Shown here: positions 9,746 to 19,300 of the stretch, piece after piece
How positions within the stretch are numbered: position 1 is the stretch's first letter
Layout of the letters: each line of letters opens with the position of its first letter
From: Synoicihabitans lomoniglobus
GTDB lineage: Bacteria; Verrucomicrobiota; Verrucomicrobiia; Opitutales; Opitutaceae
Direction: 5' to 3'
Assembly: GCF_029023725.1 (NCBI RefSeq)
Contig: NZ_CP119075.1
Span: 615,501-679,500, forward strand
DNA length: 64,000 nucleotides
The notes under the pieces: generated by a model
Database searches by the model: none
What the model was told of the DNA's origin: nothing
What the model saw: only the letters and a program-made list of their open reading frames with translations
Program-made: the position numbers and the translations under genes

Positions 9746-12700
9746 TCAAGAAGTGGAGGCGGCCTGTCGGGCGGCGAGCAGTGCTTTTTTCTGGGCGGGG
9801 GTCATGGCGGCGAGTTTGGCCCGGGCAGCCGCAACGCGATTAATTTGTGCCCCAGCCTGCGGTTCGGCCCGCAGGGCTTCTCCGAGTTTTGCCACGGTGG
9901 CGTGGGAGAAAAACAGGGTGACGGGTAGTTCCACCCGTAATGCGTCGCGAATGCGGGTCACGGCCCGCAGGGCCAGCAGCGAATTCCCCCCGTGCTGGAA
10001 GAAACGGTCATGGATACCGACGCGATCAAGCTGCAACACCTCGCCGAAAATCCCGGCGAGCAGTCGTTCCACGTCGTCACGCGGCGCGACAAATTCCGTG
10101 GCGGTCGATGTCAGGTCCGGCGCGGGCAGGGCGCGGCGATCGATCTTGCCCGCCGGAGTCTGGGGCCAGGAGTCCAGCACCACGAAGGCGTCCGGGATCA
10201 TGTATCCGGGAAGTTGAGACGCGAGGAGCGCTCGAATCGAATCGATATCGATGATGGCGGCGGGGGCGCGCCGCAGGTAAGCGGTCAATCGGGGATATTC
10301 GGGTCGATCGCGGCGGAGCAGCACCAGCGCTTCATGAATGGGGGGGGCGGCGATCAGGGCGTGTTCGATCTCCCCGGTTTCGATGCGATGCCCCCGCAGT
10401 TTGATCTGGTTGTCCCGCCGCCCAAGGAAGGCGATGCGGCCGTTTGGCAACCATCGCCCGATGTCGCCCGTGCGGTAGATGCGGGCGGTGGCGTTGTCGG
10501 CAAAGGGATGGGGCACGAACGCCTGGGCGGTGAGATCGGGTCGGTGCCAATAACCCTCGGCCAGCCCCTGTCCCGCCACATAGATCTCTCCGTCCACGCC
10601 GATGGGCACCGGTTGCAAACGGGCGTCGAGCACATAGAGTTCCGTGCCGGCCAAAGGTATCCCGATGGGCACGCCCGTTGGGGAATCCAAGTCGGCGTTC
10701 GACTCCACAAACTCCATGGTGCTGCACACTGCGGCTTCGGTGGGTCCGTAGGCATTAATGTAGGTGAGATCACCGGCGTAGTGGCGGGCGTCGGCGGAGT
10801 TGGCTGGTTCACCGGCCGTGAGTAAAATTCGCAGCGGCAGCGGTGCGCGATCGAACGTGCGCACCAACGATGGAGGTAGCACGGCGAACGTAACTCTGTT
10901 TTCGCGCAGAAACTCAGGCAGCTGATGCGGGTCAGCCAGAATCTCGACCGGAGCGAAGATCAGCGCGGCTCCGGTCAGGAGGGTGCCGAGGATCTCGAAC
11001 ACCGAGGCATCGAATGAACAATTGGCGAACTGTAGCGTGCGATCTTCGGGACCGAGACCCAACTGATTAAGTTGGTTGCGGGCGGTATTCGCGTAGGCCC
11101 CGTGGCTGACCACCACGCCCTTGGGCTGGCCGGTGGATCCGGAGGTGTAGATCAGGTAGGCTCGATCCGTCGGACGAGGGAATGCCAGGGTCGATTCGAT
11201 CACTGAATCCTCCTTGGCCTCGCTCCAGTCCAGGCGCGGCAGATGGGACGGGCAACGATCCACCAAGCGTGCTTCCGTGATGATCAGTTTTACACGTCCA
11301 TCCGTCGTGAGAAATTCGATACGACTTGGCGGGAGCACGGGATCGAGCGGCAGGTAGATGCCCCCGGCTCGCATGACCGCCAACATACTGACCGGCAGGG
11401 CGGGGCCGCGTTCGACCATCACACCCACGACATCGCCGTCCTGCACTCCGCCGGCTCGCAGCCGCGTGGCGAGTAGCTCGACCCGAGTGTTCAGCTCTGC
11501 ATAGGTCAGCTCTTGGTCGGGCGAAATCACCGCCGCCCGGTCGCGGTGGGTTTTGGCCGTGGTCGCAAACCAAGCGGGCAGGCTTTCGGTCGCAGGGGGG
11601 AGGGTTTCGCCGTGAGCGAAGGTCTGCCGGACTTGCTGATCCTCCGTCGGCTCCATGATTGGGAGAGCCGCGAGGGGCGTGTCCGGGGCGGAAAACATGG
11701 CGGCGGCCAACGTGCGCAAATGACTTCCCATGCGTTCCATGCGGTCGGAGCTGAACAGCTCCGGATTATAGGTCAGACCGCAAACCAGTCCGCTATTGTC
11801 TTCACTGAAGTCGAAACTCAGATCGCACTTCAGTGGAATTTGATCGTGAACCTGCGGGCTTACCCGGAGTCCTTTCAACTCGGGTTCCGGCGTATCGTGC
11901 GGCACGTATTGCACCGCGACGTCAAACAAAGGATGGCGGCTGAGATCACGTTCCAGTTGCAGATCGTCCACCAACTGGTCGAACGGGTAGGCTTGGTGGG
12001 CGAAGGCGCCTAGCGTCGTCTGCCGTATCTGGCGCAACAGCGCAGAGGTGTCGGCGTCGGGATCGATCCGATCGCGCAATACGACCGTGTTGATGAAAAA
12101 TCCCACCGTGTGCTCCCACTCCGCCCGGTCGCGACCGGCCACGGGGGTTCCGACACTGAGGTCGCTCTGACCGGTGTAGCGATACAGCAGAGTTTTGATC
12201 AAGGCCACGATCGCCATGAACACGGTGCATTCCGCGGTTCGGGCGATCGATTGCAGATGGGCAAAGGTGGAGTTTGGAAAATGAATCGCGACGGATTTGC
12301 CCCGCGCCCCCATCACGGCGGGACGTGCAAAGTCAGTCGGTAGGGCGAGTGTTTCCCGTTCGCCGGTGAGCGTTTGATGCCAAAACTGTTTGCCTCGATG
12401 GCCGGAGGCGCCGGTCAACTCCCGGACCTGAGTGGCCGCATAGTGCCGGTAAGGAGTGACGGGAGGTAACGTGTCTAACGCGGAGAGGCCTTCGTTGTAG
12501 AGCGCCGCAATTTCCCGCATGATCAGTTCCATCGACCAACCGTCGCTGATAATGTGATGCATCACCAACATGACGAGGTGGTGATCGGAATTTATCCGCA
12601 GCGTGATGGCGCGAAAAAGTGGTCCCGTCGCCAACGCAAACGGTTCGGACGCGATAGTCGCCAGACATTGCGCGGCGGCGGCGGCGGCATCGGACCGCGC

Positions 12701-15700
12701 CGAAAAGTCCCGGGACTCGACGGCGAACTTTTCCGCCGGTCGCACGATGGCGTTGACCGCGTCTTGCGTGCCTTCGAATACGGTGCGCAAGGACTCGTGT
12801 CGGGCAACGATGGCGTTGATCGCAGTCTGGAATTTCGCGGCATCCAGTGCTCCGTGGCATTGCCAGGCTTCCGCGATGTTAAAGGCTGCCGTGCCCGGAC
12901 GCATCTGTTCGATGATCCAAAGCCGACGTTGAGCGGGGGAAAGGCCCGAGAATTCGGCGGTGATGGCGACTGCCGGATTGTCCATCACGCCGGTTTGATC
13001 GAGCTGGGCCGCGAGGGCCTCGATCGTCGGTTGGGCGAAGAGATCCGCAATGGAAAGCCCGTGACCGATTTCCCGTCGGATACGAGCGATGATGCGCACC
13101 GCCTTCAGGCTGTGGCCGCCCAAATCGAAAAAGGAGTCGGTTACTCCGATTTGCTCAATGGCGAGGATCTCGCTCCAAATTTTCGCGAGGGCGGTCTCGG
13201 TCGGCGTGCGCGGGGCGATGCGATCCTTGCTCGGGGCCGCTGTTTCATTGGCTGGATCCGGCAGGGCCCGGCGGTCGATCTTACCGTGGGGAGTAAGCGG
13301 GAAGGCATCGAGCACCACCAAAACGGGAGGGACCATGTAGTCCGGCAACCGCCGTCGGAGGTGCTCGCGCAATGCGGTGGTGGTCGGTGATTCCGCGGGG
13401 CTTACCGTTGTGAAATAGGCGGCCAATCGCGCGTCCGCGGCGGCGTCGGTTTGGGCGATGACCAATGCTCCGGACACCGCGGGGTGGGCGGTCAGTGCTG
13501 CTTCGATCTCACCAAGTTCGATGCGGAACCCGCGCACTTTAACCTGATGATCGGCTCGTCCGAGATATTCCAATTCGCCCTCGGGTAACCAACGCGCTAG
13601 GTCGCCGGATTTATACAGACGGGCCCCCGGTTCGTTCGCAAACGGATCCGGAACGAAGCGCGCTGCGGTAAGTTCAGCTCGGTTGAGATAACCGCGCGCG
13701 ACGCCGGCGCCACCGACATGGATTTCGCCAGTCACGCCGATCGGCGCCGGTTCGCCGTAGGGGTCGAGCACATACAGCGTTAGATCGGGAATGGCCTGGC
13801 CGATCACGCTGCGGTGGGCAGCGTGCAAGTCGGCACGGGAAAGCGGGCGGTAGGTCACGTGCACCGTGGTCTCGGTGATGCCATACATGTTGACCAGCTG
13901 CGGACTCGTGTCGCCGTGCCGTTCCCACCAACTGCGCAGACTGCCGATGTCGAGGGCTTCGCCGCCGAAAATCACGGTGCGCAACGCGAGGGCCGCTGGC
14001 TCCTTGGTGGCGACTTCGGCGGTGGCCAGCTGTCGGAATGCCGAGGGCGTTTGATTGAGGATGGTGACGCGTTCGGACGCCAGGAGTTCGAGGAACGCGT
14101 GGGGATCACGGCTCGTCAGGTGCGGCACCAGCACCAGCCGTCCGCCGTGGAGCAGGGCACCCCAAATCTCCCACACCGAAAAATCGAAGGCGTGCGAATG
14201 GAACAGGGTCCAAACATCGGTGGCATCGAAATGAAACCAAGGGTCGGTCGCATCGAACAGTCGCACCGCTTGCCGATGCGGGACGATGCAACCCTTGGGC
14301 GTGCCAGTGGATCCGGAAGTGTAGATGATGTAGGCGGCGTCACCGGCCTTCGCCACCGCATCAGGATTTGTCGATACCTTGCCGGTATAATCCAGTTCGT
14401 CGACAATGAGAACCCGGGCCGCGTTTTGGGGTAACGAGGACTGCAGGGAGGAATGGGTTAGAATGACTGGCACCTGCGCATCGCTAAGCATGAACGCGAT
14501 CCGCTCCGGAGGATAAACGGGATCAACCGGGAGATAGGCGCCGCCTGCCTTGAGAATGCCCACCAGCCCCACGAGCAACTCGATGGAACGGTCCAGGTAA
14601 AGCGCGACGGGAGTTTCGCGAACTACGCCGGCCAGAGTAAGCTCGCGAGCCACTTGATTGGCGCGATGGTTGAGTTCAGCGTAGGTGACGTTGTCCCCCC
14701 CTGGCCACGTTAACGCGGTCGCGTCCGGCGAATGGCGCACTTGTTGTTCGAATCGCGTAATCAACGTGCCCGAACCGGATGGCCGCGGGGTCGTGGGATT
14801 GAATTCATGCAGCACGCGATCGCGTTCCGCCGGGGGCAAGAGATTGATTTGCGCGATCGGCCGGGTGCCAGCGGTCGGCAGCGCTTCGACGAGCATGCGA
14901 AAATGTTCGGCCATGCGATCGATCCGATCAGGAGCGTAGATGTCGGCGTTGTATTCTATGGCGCCCTTCAGGCGACCGCCGACCACCTTGAAATAGAATG
15001 TGATATCTACCTTACTGGTCGTCGACGGCTCCAGGAAGGAGCTCACCTGAATTCCCTCCATCGCCGCACCGGTCTCGTCCTGATTTTGCAGGGTGACCAT
15101 CACATCGAACAACGGCGAACGGCTTTGATCCCGCGGGAGATCGAGTTCGTTCACGAGAAAATCGAAGGGGTAATCCTGGTGATCAAATGCCGCAGTGACC
15201 GTGTCCCGCACGTTGGCGAGCAGGGTGGCGACGTCGGCGTCCGGTTGCACGGTGGTGCGCAGGGCCAGAGTATTGATGTAGAATCCCACTTGATCGGCCA
15301 GATCAGGGTGGGTGCGACCGGCCATGGGGCTGCCGACGATCAGATCCGTCTGCCCCGTGTAGCGGTGTAACAGGAGTTTCACTACCGCGACCAATCCCAT
15401 GAACGGGGTGGCTCCGCCGCGCCGACAGTATTCCAGCAATCCCTCGGTGGTGGCCGCCCCAAATTCAAACGTCAATTCCCGCCCCCGATGAGTCAGGGTA
15501 GCCGGACGAGGGAAGTCCGCCGGCAGGTCCAATACCGGAATATCGCCTCCGAGTTGACGTCGCCAAAAAGCGCTTTGAGGGACCAATGCGGGATCGTGCA
15601 GTCGTTCGTTCTGCCAGGCCGCGAAATCCCGGTAGTGCAGGGGTAAAGGAGCCAGTGGAGATGGCGCCCCCGCGGTGAAGGCCGAGTAAAGTTCGCCGAA

Positions 15701-16360
15701 TTCTCGCAGCAGAATTCCAAAACTGGTGCCGTCGACCACGATGTGGTGCAGGGTGAGCAACAACACGTGCCGATCCGCCGCGAGCTTTACCAGTTCGAGG
15801 CGAAAGAGTGTCTCTCGCTCCAGGTCGAAGGGCGCCGCCGTCTGTTGTCGGGCCCGATCACGGGCGGCCGATTCTGGATCGGATTGACCGGAAACATCGG
15901 TCAGCGGCACCAAAACTTCGATGGATGGATGAATTATCTGACGAGGTTCTCCGTCGATGCAGATGAAGTTGGTGCGCAGTGCTTCATGGCGGGCGACGAT
16001 GGCGGCGAACACGCGCTCGACCCGCGGACCGTCCAAGGTGCCGTGAAAGACCAGATGTAAGGGCACGTTGTAAGCGGTCGAGTCGCGTTGCATCTGCATG
16101 ATGACCCAAAGGCGCCATTGCGCCTGGGACAGCGCGTAGTGCGGGGCATCGGCTAGTCGGGGAATCGGGGCGTTCAAACCAACAGCGGCGGTTTGCAAAC
16201 GTTCGATCAAAGCGGCGCGATGACGCTTGATTTCTGCCGCGAGCTCTGGAGTCAGGACCCCTTTGGGTGCCCGGTAGCGCAATTTATCCTGGTCTTCGAC
16301 GCGGAGCTGGATGCCGACTGCCCTGAGACGGGCGAGTAGTGATGCGATGGCCTCGCTCAT
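9746..16360 (-). CDS. NRPS, TubC docking-C-A(Thr)-PCP-C-A-PCP
   Basis: A 2204-residue bimodular NRPS that starts inside the stop of the upstream PKS (ATGA overlap). Residues 1-55 are a TubC-type docking domain (LLARLRAVGIQLRVED, then RYRAPKGVLTPEL). C1 spans 72-510 (HHIVVDGTS). A1 spans 530-1035, with pocket residues D-F-W-N-I-G-M-V-H, the threonine code. PCP1 has Ser1084. C2 spans 1137-1570 (HHIISDGWS). A2 spans 1590-2078, with D-A-F-V-L-A-A-V-C, which resembles Phe/Tyr codes in the A-A-V/I-C part but has no exact match I know. PCP2 has Ser2127 in GGNSL. The C-terminal tail AKLAAMTPAQKKALLAARQA is a likely amphipathic docking helix for the next NRPS, which has an acidic N-terminus. The protein extends a ketide-peptide chain received from the fully reducing PKS by Thr and one further residue. 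Confidence 0.95.
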   Translation of the reverse strand: MSEAIASLLARLRAVGIQLRVEDQDKLRYRAPKGVLTPELAAEIKRHRAALIERLQTAAVGLNAPIPRLADAPHYALSQAQWRLWVIMQMQRDSTAYNVPLHLVFHGTLDGPRVERVFAAIVARHEALRTNFICIDGEPRQIIHPSIEVLVPLTDVSGQSDPESAARDRARQQTAAPFDLERETLFRLELVKLAADRHVLLLTLHHIVVDGTSFGILLREFGELYSAFTAGAPSPLAPLPLHYRDFAAWQNERLHDPALVPQSAFWRRQLGGDIPVLDLPADFPRPATLTHRGRELTFEFGAATTEGLLEYCRRGGATPFMGLVAVVKLLLHRYTGQTDLIVGSPMAGRTHPDLADQVGFYINTLALRTTVQPDADVATLLANVRDTVTAAFDHQDYPFDFLVNELDLPRDQSRSPLFDVMVTLQNQDETGAAMEGIQVSSFLEPSTTSKVDITFYFKVVGGRLKGAIEYNADIYAPDRIDRMAEHFRMLVEALPTAGTRPIAQINLLPPAERDRVLHEFNPTTPRPSGSGTLITRFEQQVRHSPDATALTWPGGDNVTYAELNHRANQVARELTLAGVVRETPVALYLDRSIELLVGLVGILKAGGAYLPVDPVYPPERIAFMLSDAQVPVILTHSSLQSSLPQNAARVLIVDELDYTGKVSTNPDAVAKAGDAAYIIYTSGSTGTPKGCIVPHRQAVRLFDATDPWFHFDATDVWTLFHSHAFDFSVWEIWGALLHGGRLVLVPHLTSRDPHAFLELLASERVTILNQTPSAFRQLATAEVATKEPAALALRTVIFGGEALDIGSLRSWWERHGDTSPQLVNMYGITETTVHVTYRPLSRADLHAAHRSVIGQAIPDLTLYVLDPYGEPAPIGVTGEIHVGGAGVARGYLNRAELTAARFVPDPFANEPGARLYKSGDLARWLPEGELEYLGRADHQVKVRGFRIELGEIEAALTAHPAVSGALVIAQTDAAADARLAAYFTTVSPAESPTTTALREHLRRRLPDYMVPPVLVVLDAFPLTPHGKIDRRALPDPANETAAPSKDRIAPRTPTETALAKIWSEILAIEQIGVTDSFFDLGGHSLKAVRIIARIRREIGHGLSIADLFAQPTIEALAAQLDQTGVMDNPAVAITAEFSGLSPAQRRLWIIEQMRPGTAAFNIAEAWQCHGALDAAKFQTAINAIVARHESLRTVFEGTQDAVNAIVRPAEKFAVESRDFSARSDAAAAAAQCLATIASEPFALATGPLFRAITLRINSDHHLVMLVMHHIISDGWSMELIMREIAALYNEGLSALDTLPPVTPYRHYAATQVRELTGASGHRGKQFWHQTLTGERETLALPTDFARPAVMGARGKSVAIHFPNSTFAHLQSIARTAECTVFMAIVALIKTLLYRYTGQSDLSVGTPVAGRDRAEWEHTVGFFINTVVLRDRIDPDADTSALLRQIRQTTLGAFAHQAYPFDQLVDDLQLERDLSRHPLFDVAVQYVPHDTPEPELKGLRVSPQVHDQIPLKCDLSFDFSEDNSGLVCGLTYNPELFSSDRMERMGSHLRTLAAAMFSAPDTPLAALPIMEPTEDQQVRQTFAHGETLPPATESLPAWFATTAKTHRDRAAVISPDQELTYAELNTRVELLATRLRAGGVQDGDVVGVMVERGPALPVSMLAVMRAGGIYLPLDPVLPPSRIEFLTTDGRVKLIITEARLVDRCPSHLPRLDWSEAKEDSVIESTLAFPRPTDRAYLIYTSGSTGQPKGVVVSHGAYANTARNQLNQLGLGPEDRTLQFANCSFDASVFEILGTLLTGAALIFAPVEILADPHQLPEFLRENRVTFAVLPPSLVRTFDRAPLPLRILLTAGEPANSADARHYAGDLTYINAYGPTEAAVCSTMEFVESNADLDSPTGVPIGIPLAGTELYVLDARLQPVPIGVDGEIYVAGQGLAEGYWHRPDLTAQAFVPHPFADNATARIYRTGDIGRWLPNGRIAFLGRRDNQIKLRGHRIETGEIEHALIAAPPIHEALVLLRRDRPEYPRLTAYLRRAPAAIIDIDSIRALLASQLPGYMIPDAFVVLDSWPQTPAGKIDRRALPAPDLTSTATEFVAPRDDVERLLAGIFGEVLQLDRVGIHDRFFQHGGNSLLALRAVTRIRDALRVELPVTLFFSHATVAKLGEALRAEPQAGAQINRVAAARAKLAAMTPAQKKALLAARQAASTS
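16196..16360 (-). other. TubC-type N-terminal docking domain
   Basis: The first 55 residues of the 2204-residue NRPS show the compact pattern of the TubC docking family: a leading helix (LLARLRAVGI), a beta hairpin (QLRVED ... LRYRAP), then a KGVLTPEL helix start and a second helix rich in Lys/Arg. In the tubulysin system such domains bind a short acidic C-terminal peptide of the upstream protein. The upstream PKS here ends in exactly such a tail (ADDEEEGDL), so the pair is coherent. Confidence 0.88.
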
Positions 16361-19300
16361 AAATCACCTTCCTCCTCGTCGTCGGCCAACGAGTCGGGGA
16401 CGTTGCGGCGAAGGGACTGCACCCGGGCGGCGAGACCGCTCACGGTGGGACGGTCAAAAATACTACTCAGTGGGAGTTTGACGGCCAAAGCAGACTGGAT
16501 GCGCGCCATGACCTGAGCGGCAAGCAGGGAGTCTCCCCGCAGCGCGAAAAAATCGTCGTCGATTCCCACGGGTTTGACGCCGAGCAACTCTTCCCAAATC
16601 GCCGCGATGGTGCGCTCGATATCATTCGTCGGAGTGGTTGAATGGCTCGCATCCGGTGCGACGGGCATGACCCGGGCGGGAGGGGAAACTTCCTTTGGAG
16701 ACGATACCTCGGGCAGGCCGAGAATCGCGGCCCGCGATCGTCCGGCGGGAGGGAGCTCTCGCGCGGCGGCCAACAAGGCGGCGGGATCGCCGGGCAGCAG
16801 CACGACTTTGCCAATATGACGCGCCCGAGCCATATAGTCGAAGGCCGGCGCGGCGTCTGCCAGCGGAAACGTTTTGTGCGGTAAAGCTGGATACGTTCCG
16901 TCGGCAAAGTGGGCACAGACCTCGTGCCAAATTGTTTCAAACTCGGGCAGGTCCGGCCCTACATCGATGACGATGAAGGAAATGATGCGCGCAAAGGGCG
17001 CGAGGTCGAGCGAGCTGCCGCCGAGTAGATCGCGTTTGCCGAGTTCGATAAAGCGCCCGCGCGGGGCCACGAGGTCCAAGCTGGCCCGCAGGAAGTCGCC
17101 GCCGAGGGAATTGAGCACCACGTCGACGCCGCGTCCGTCCGTTAATTGTTGCACTTCGGCGGCAAACGCGAGTGAGCGAGAATCCATGACGTGAACCACC
17201 CCGAGATCGCGCAGAAAATTCCGTTTCGCGTCGGACCCGGCGGTGGCGAAAACCTCGGCTCCGAGATGCCGCGCGATGTGCACGGCCGCCAAACCCACGC
17301 CGCCCGCCGCCGCGTGGATCAACACCTTTTCACCGCGGCGGAGTCGCCCTTGGGTGACGAGAGCGTAGTGGGCGGTGGCATAGGCTCCGGGCAACGTGAC
17401 GGCGGCGGCCGGACTCAGCCCGGACGGACGGGGGCTGATCGCGCCTGTCGGAACCGTGACGTAGCTGGCGAAACAACCGTTGGCGTAGGCGATCACTTCA
17501 TCGCCGACCGCAACCCCTGCCACTTGCGCGCCCACCCGAACCACGCGACCCGCGCATTCGAGACCGAAGCGGTGCTCCAGTTCCGGCGTCGTCGGCAACA
17601 TGCCGTTGGCGTATAACACCTCAATGAAGTTGAGTCCGGCCGCGGCGATTTCGATTTCGACCTCGCCGTTTCCGGGGGGCACGCGGTGCGCGGGCACGAC
17701 GTTCCATGGTGCAGCGGAGCTGCCCGGTCGAATCACCAATCGGGCTTGATCGGCCGGGGTGGCTTTGGCCGGTTCGGCCCGGCGTCGCAGACGATACCCC
17801 TCGACCTCGACGAGCAGGTGGTCTTGTTCGTCCCACAACGTGGCGGCGAGTTCCAAACCGTCGTCGGTGCGCGTGACGACGCGCACTTCGCTGCGGAAGC
17901 GGACCGGCAGCGGACGATGCACGACGAGGCGGCGGTAGCAAAACGGCAGACTGTCGGGCAAACCGTGTCGCAGCGTGATGAACCCGATGGCCATGTCGAA
18001 CAGTGCGGGATGAAGGGCGTAGTCCGGCAGATCGGAGACGTAGGCCTCCGGAAGCGCGATCTCAGCCACTCCGGCGCCGGTGTCGTCAAAGGCCACGCTT
18101 TTCAGGCAGTGCCAGCGGGGGCCGAAGCGCACGGCTTCCGCCGTGGGCGGCTCGGCCACGAATTTATCCATCGGAAACTTAATGGCGGTGGCAGCGGGCG
18201 TATTCGCGACGCGGATATCGCCGCGCGTGTGTTCCATCCAGGCATCATCGGCGAGGCGGCTCAGCACGATGAAGGACGTGCCGTGCAGCACCACCTGCAC
18301 TTCGCGGGGTTGGTTGTCCGCCCATGTCAGGGGCGACAGAAAATAGACTTCGCTCAGCTCTACGGCCGTCGCTCCGGTCTGTTCCATGAACGCCGCTCGC
18401 GCCAATTCGAGGAACCCGGTGCCCGGCAGGAGCGCGAGGCCGTCAAGCCGGTGTTCATCCACCACCCAATGTTGAGCGGGGTCGAGACGAACGTTGAAAC
18501 ACACCCGACCGGCTTCGTCCTCGTGGCGTGATTTGAATAAAGGGTGTAGCGGAGTGGTGGGTAGCTCCACTGGCGTGGGCGAGATGAGCAGGTGACGATG
18601 AGGCGCTCCGCACTCCAGCACGTGACGCCACAACGAGGCACCAATACGGTTCCAGCCGTGGGACAGAATCTCGGTGCGCACGGCGTCCTTTTGGACTCGA
18701 GGCAGTGCGTCATGGTCCATCATGCCGAGCTCCTGCCAAACGCCCCAACCGATCGACAAGGTGGGGGTTCCGGTTTTCTGATAGTGCTCAAGCGCGAACG
18801 CGTCCAAAAATGCGTTCGCGGTTGCGTAATCCACCTGTCCGGGCTCGGGGGCGACGCTGGCGAGTGACGAACAAAGGATGAAGAAATCGAGCGATTCGTG
18901 CGCGAAAACTCGAGCGAGGTTGCGCGTGCCGGTCACCTTGGGCGCGAGGGTGGTGGCGATGTCGTCGGCGTGACGGCCTCGTATCAAACCCTGACCGTAG
19001 ACCCCGGCGGTGTGAATCACGCCCCGAATGGGACCGAACTGCGTGCGGACTGCGTCGACCACGTTTTCCAGTGCAGCGAGATCGGTTACATCTCCGGTGC
19101 GAGCGAGCACGGTGCCGCCGAGAGATTCCAATTCGGCGACGAATGCCACCTGCTCCGGACCGTCAATGTGGCGACCGAGCAGGATGACATGGGCTTGGAG
19201 TTCGCGCACGAGTTCGCGGGCGAAAACCCGGCCCATGGAACCGAACCCTCCGGTGATCAGGTAAACCCCGCCCGCTCGGCGCACGAAACCGCTGTTGGTA

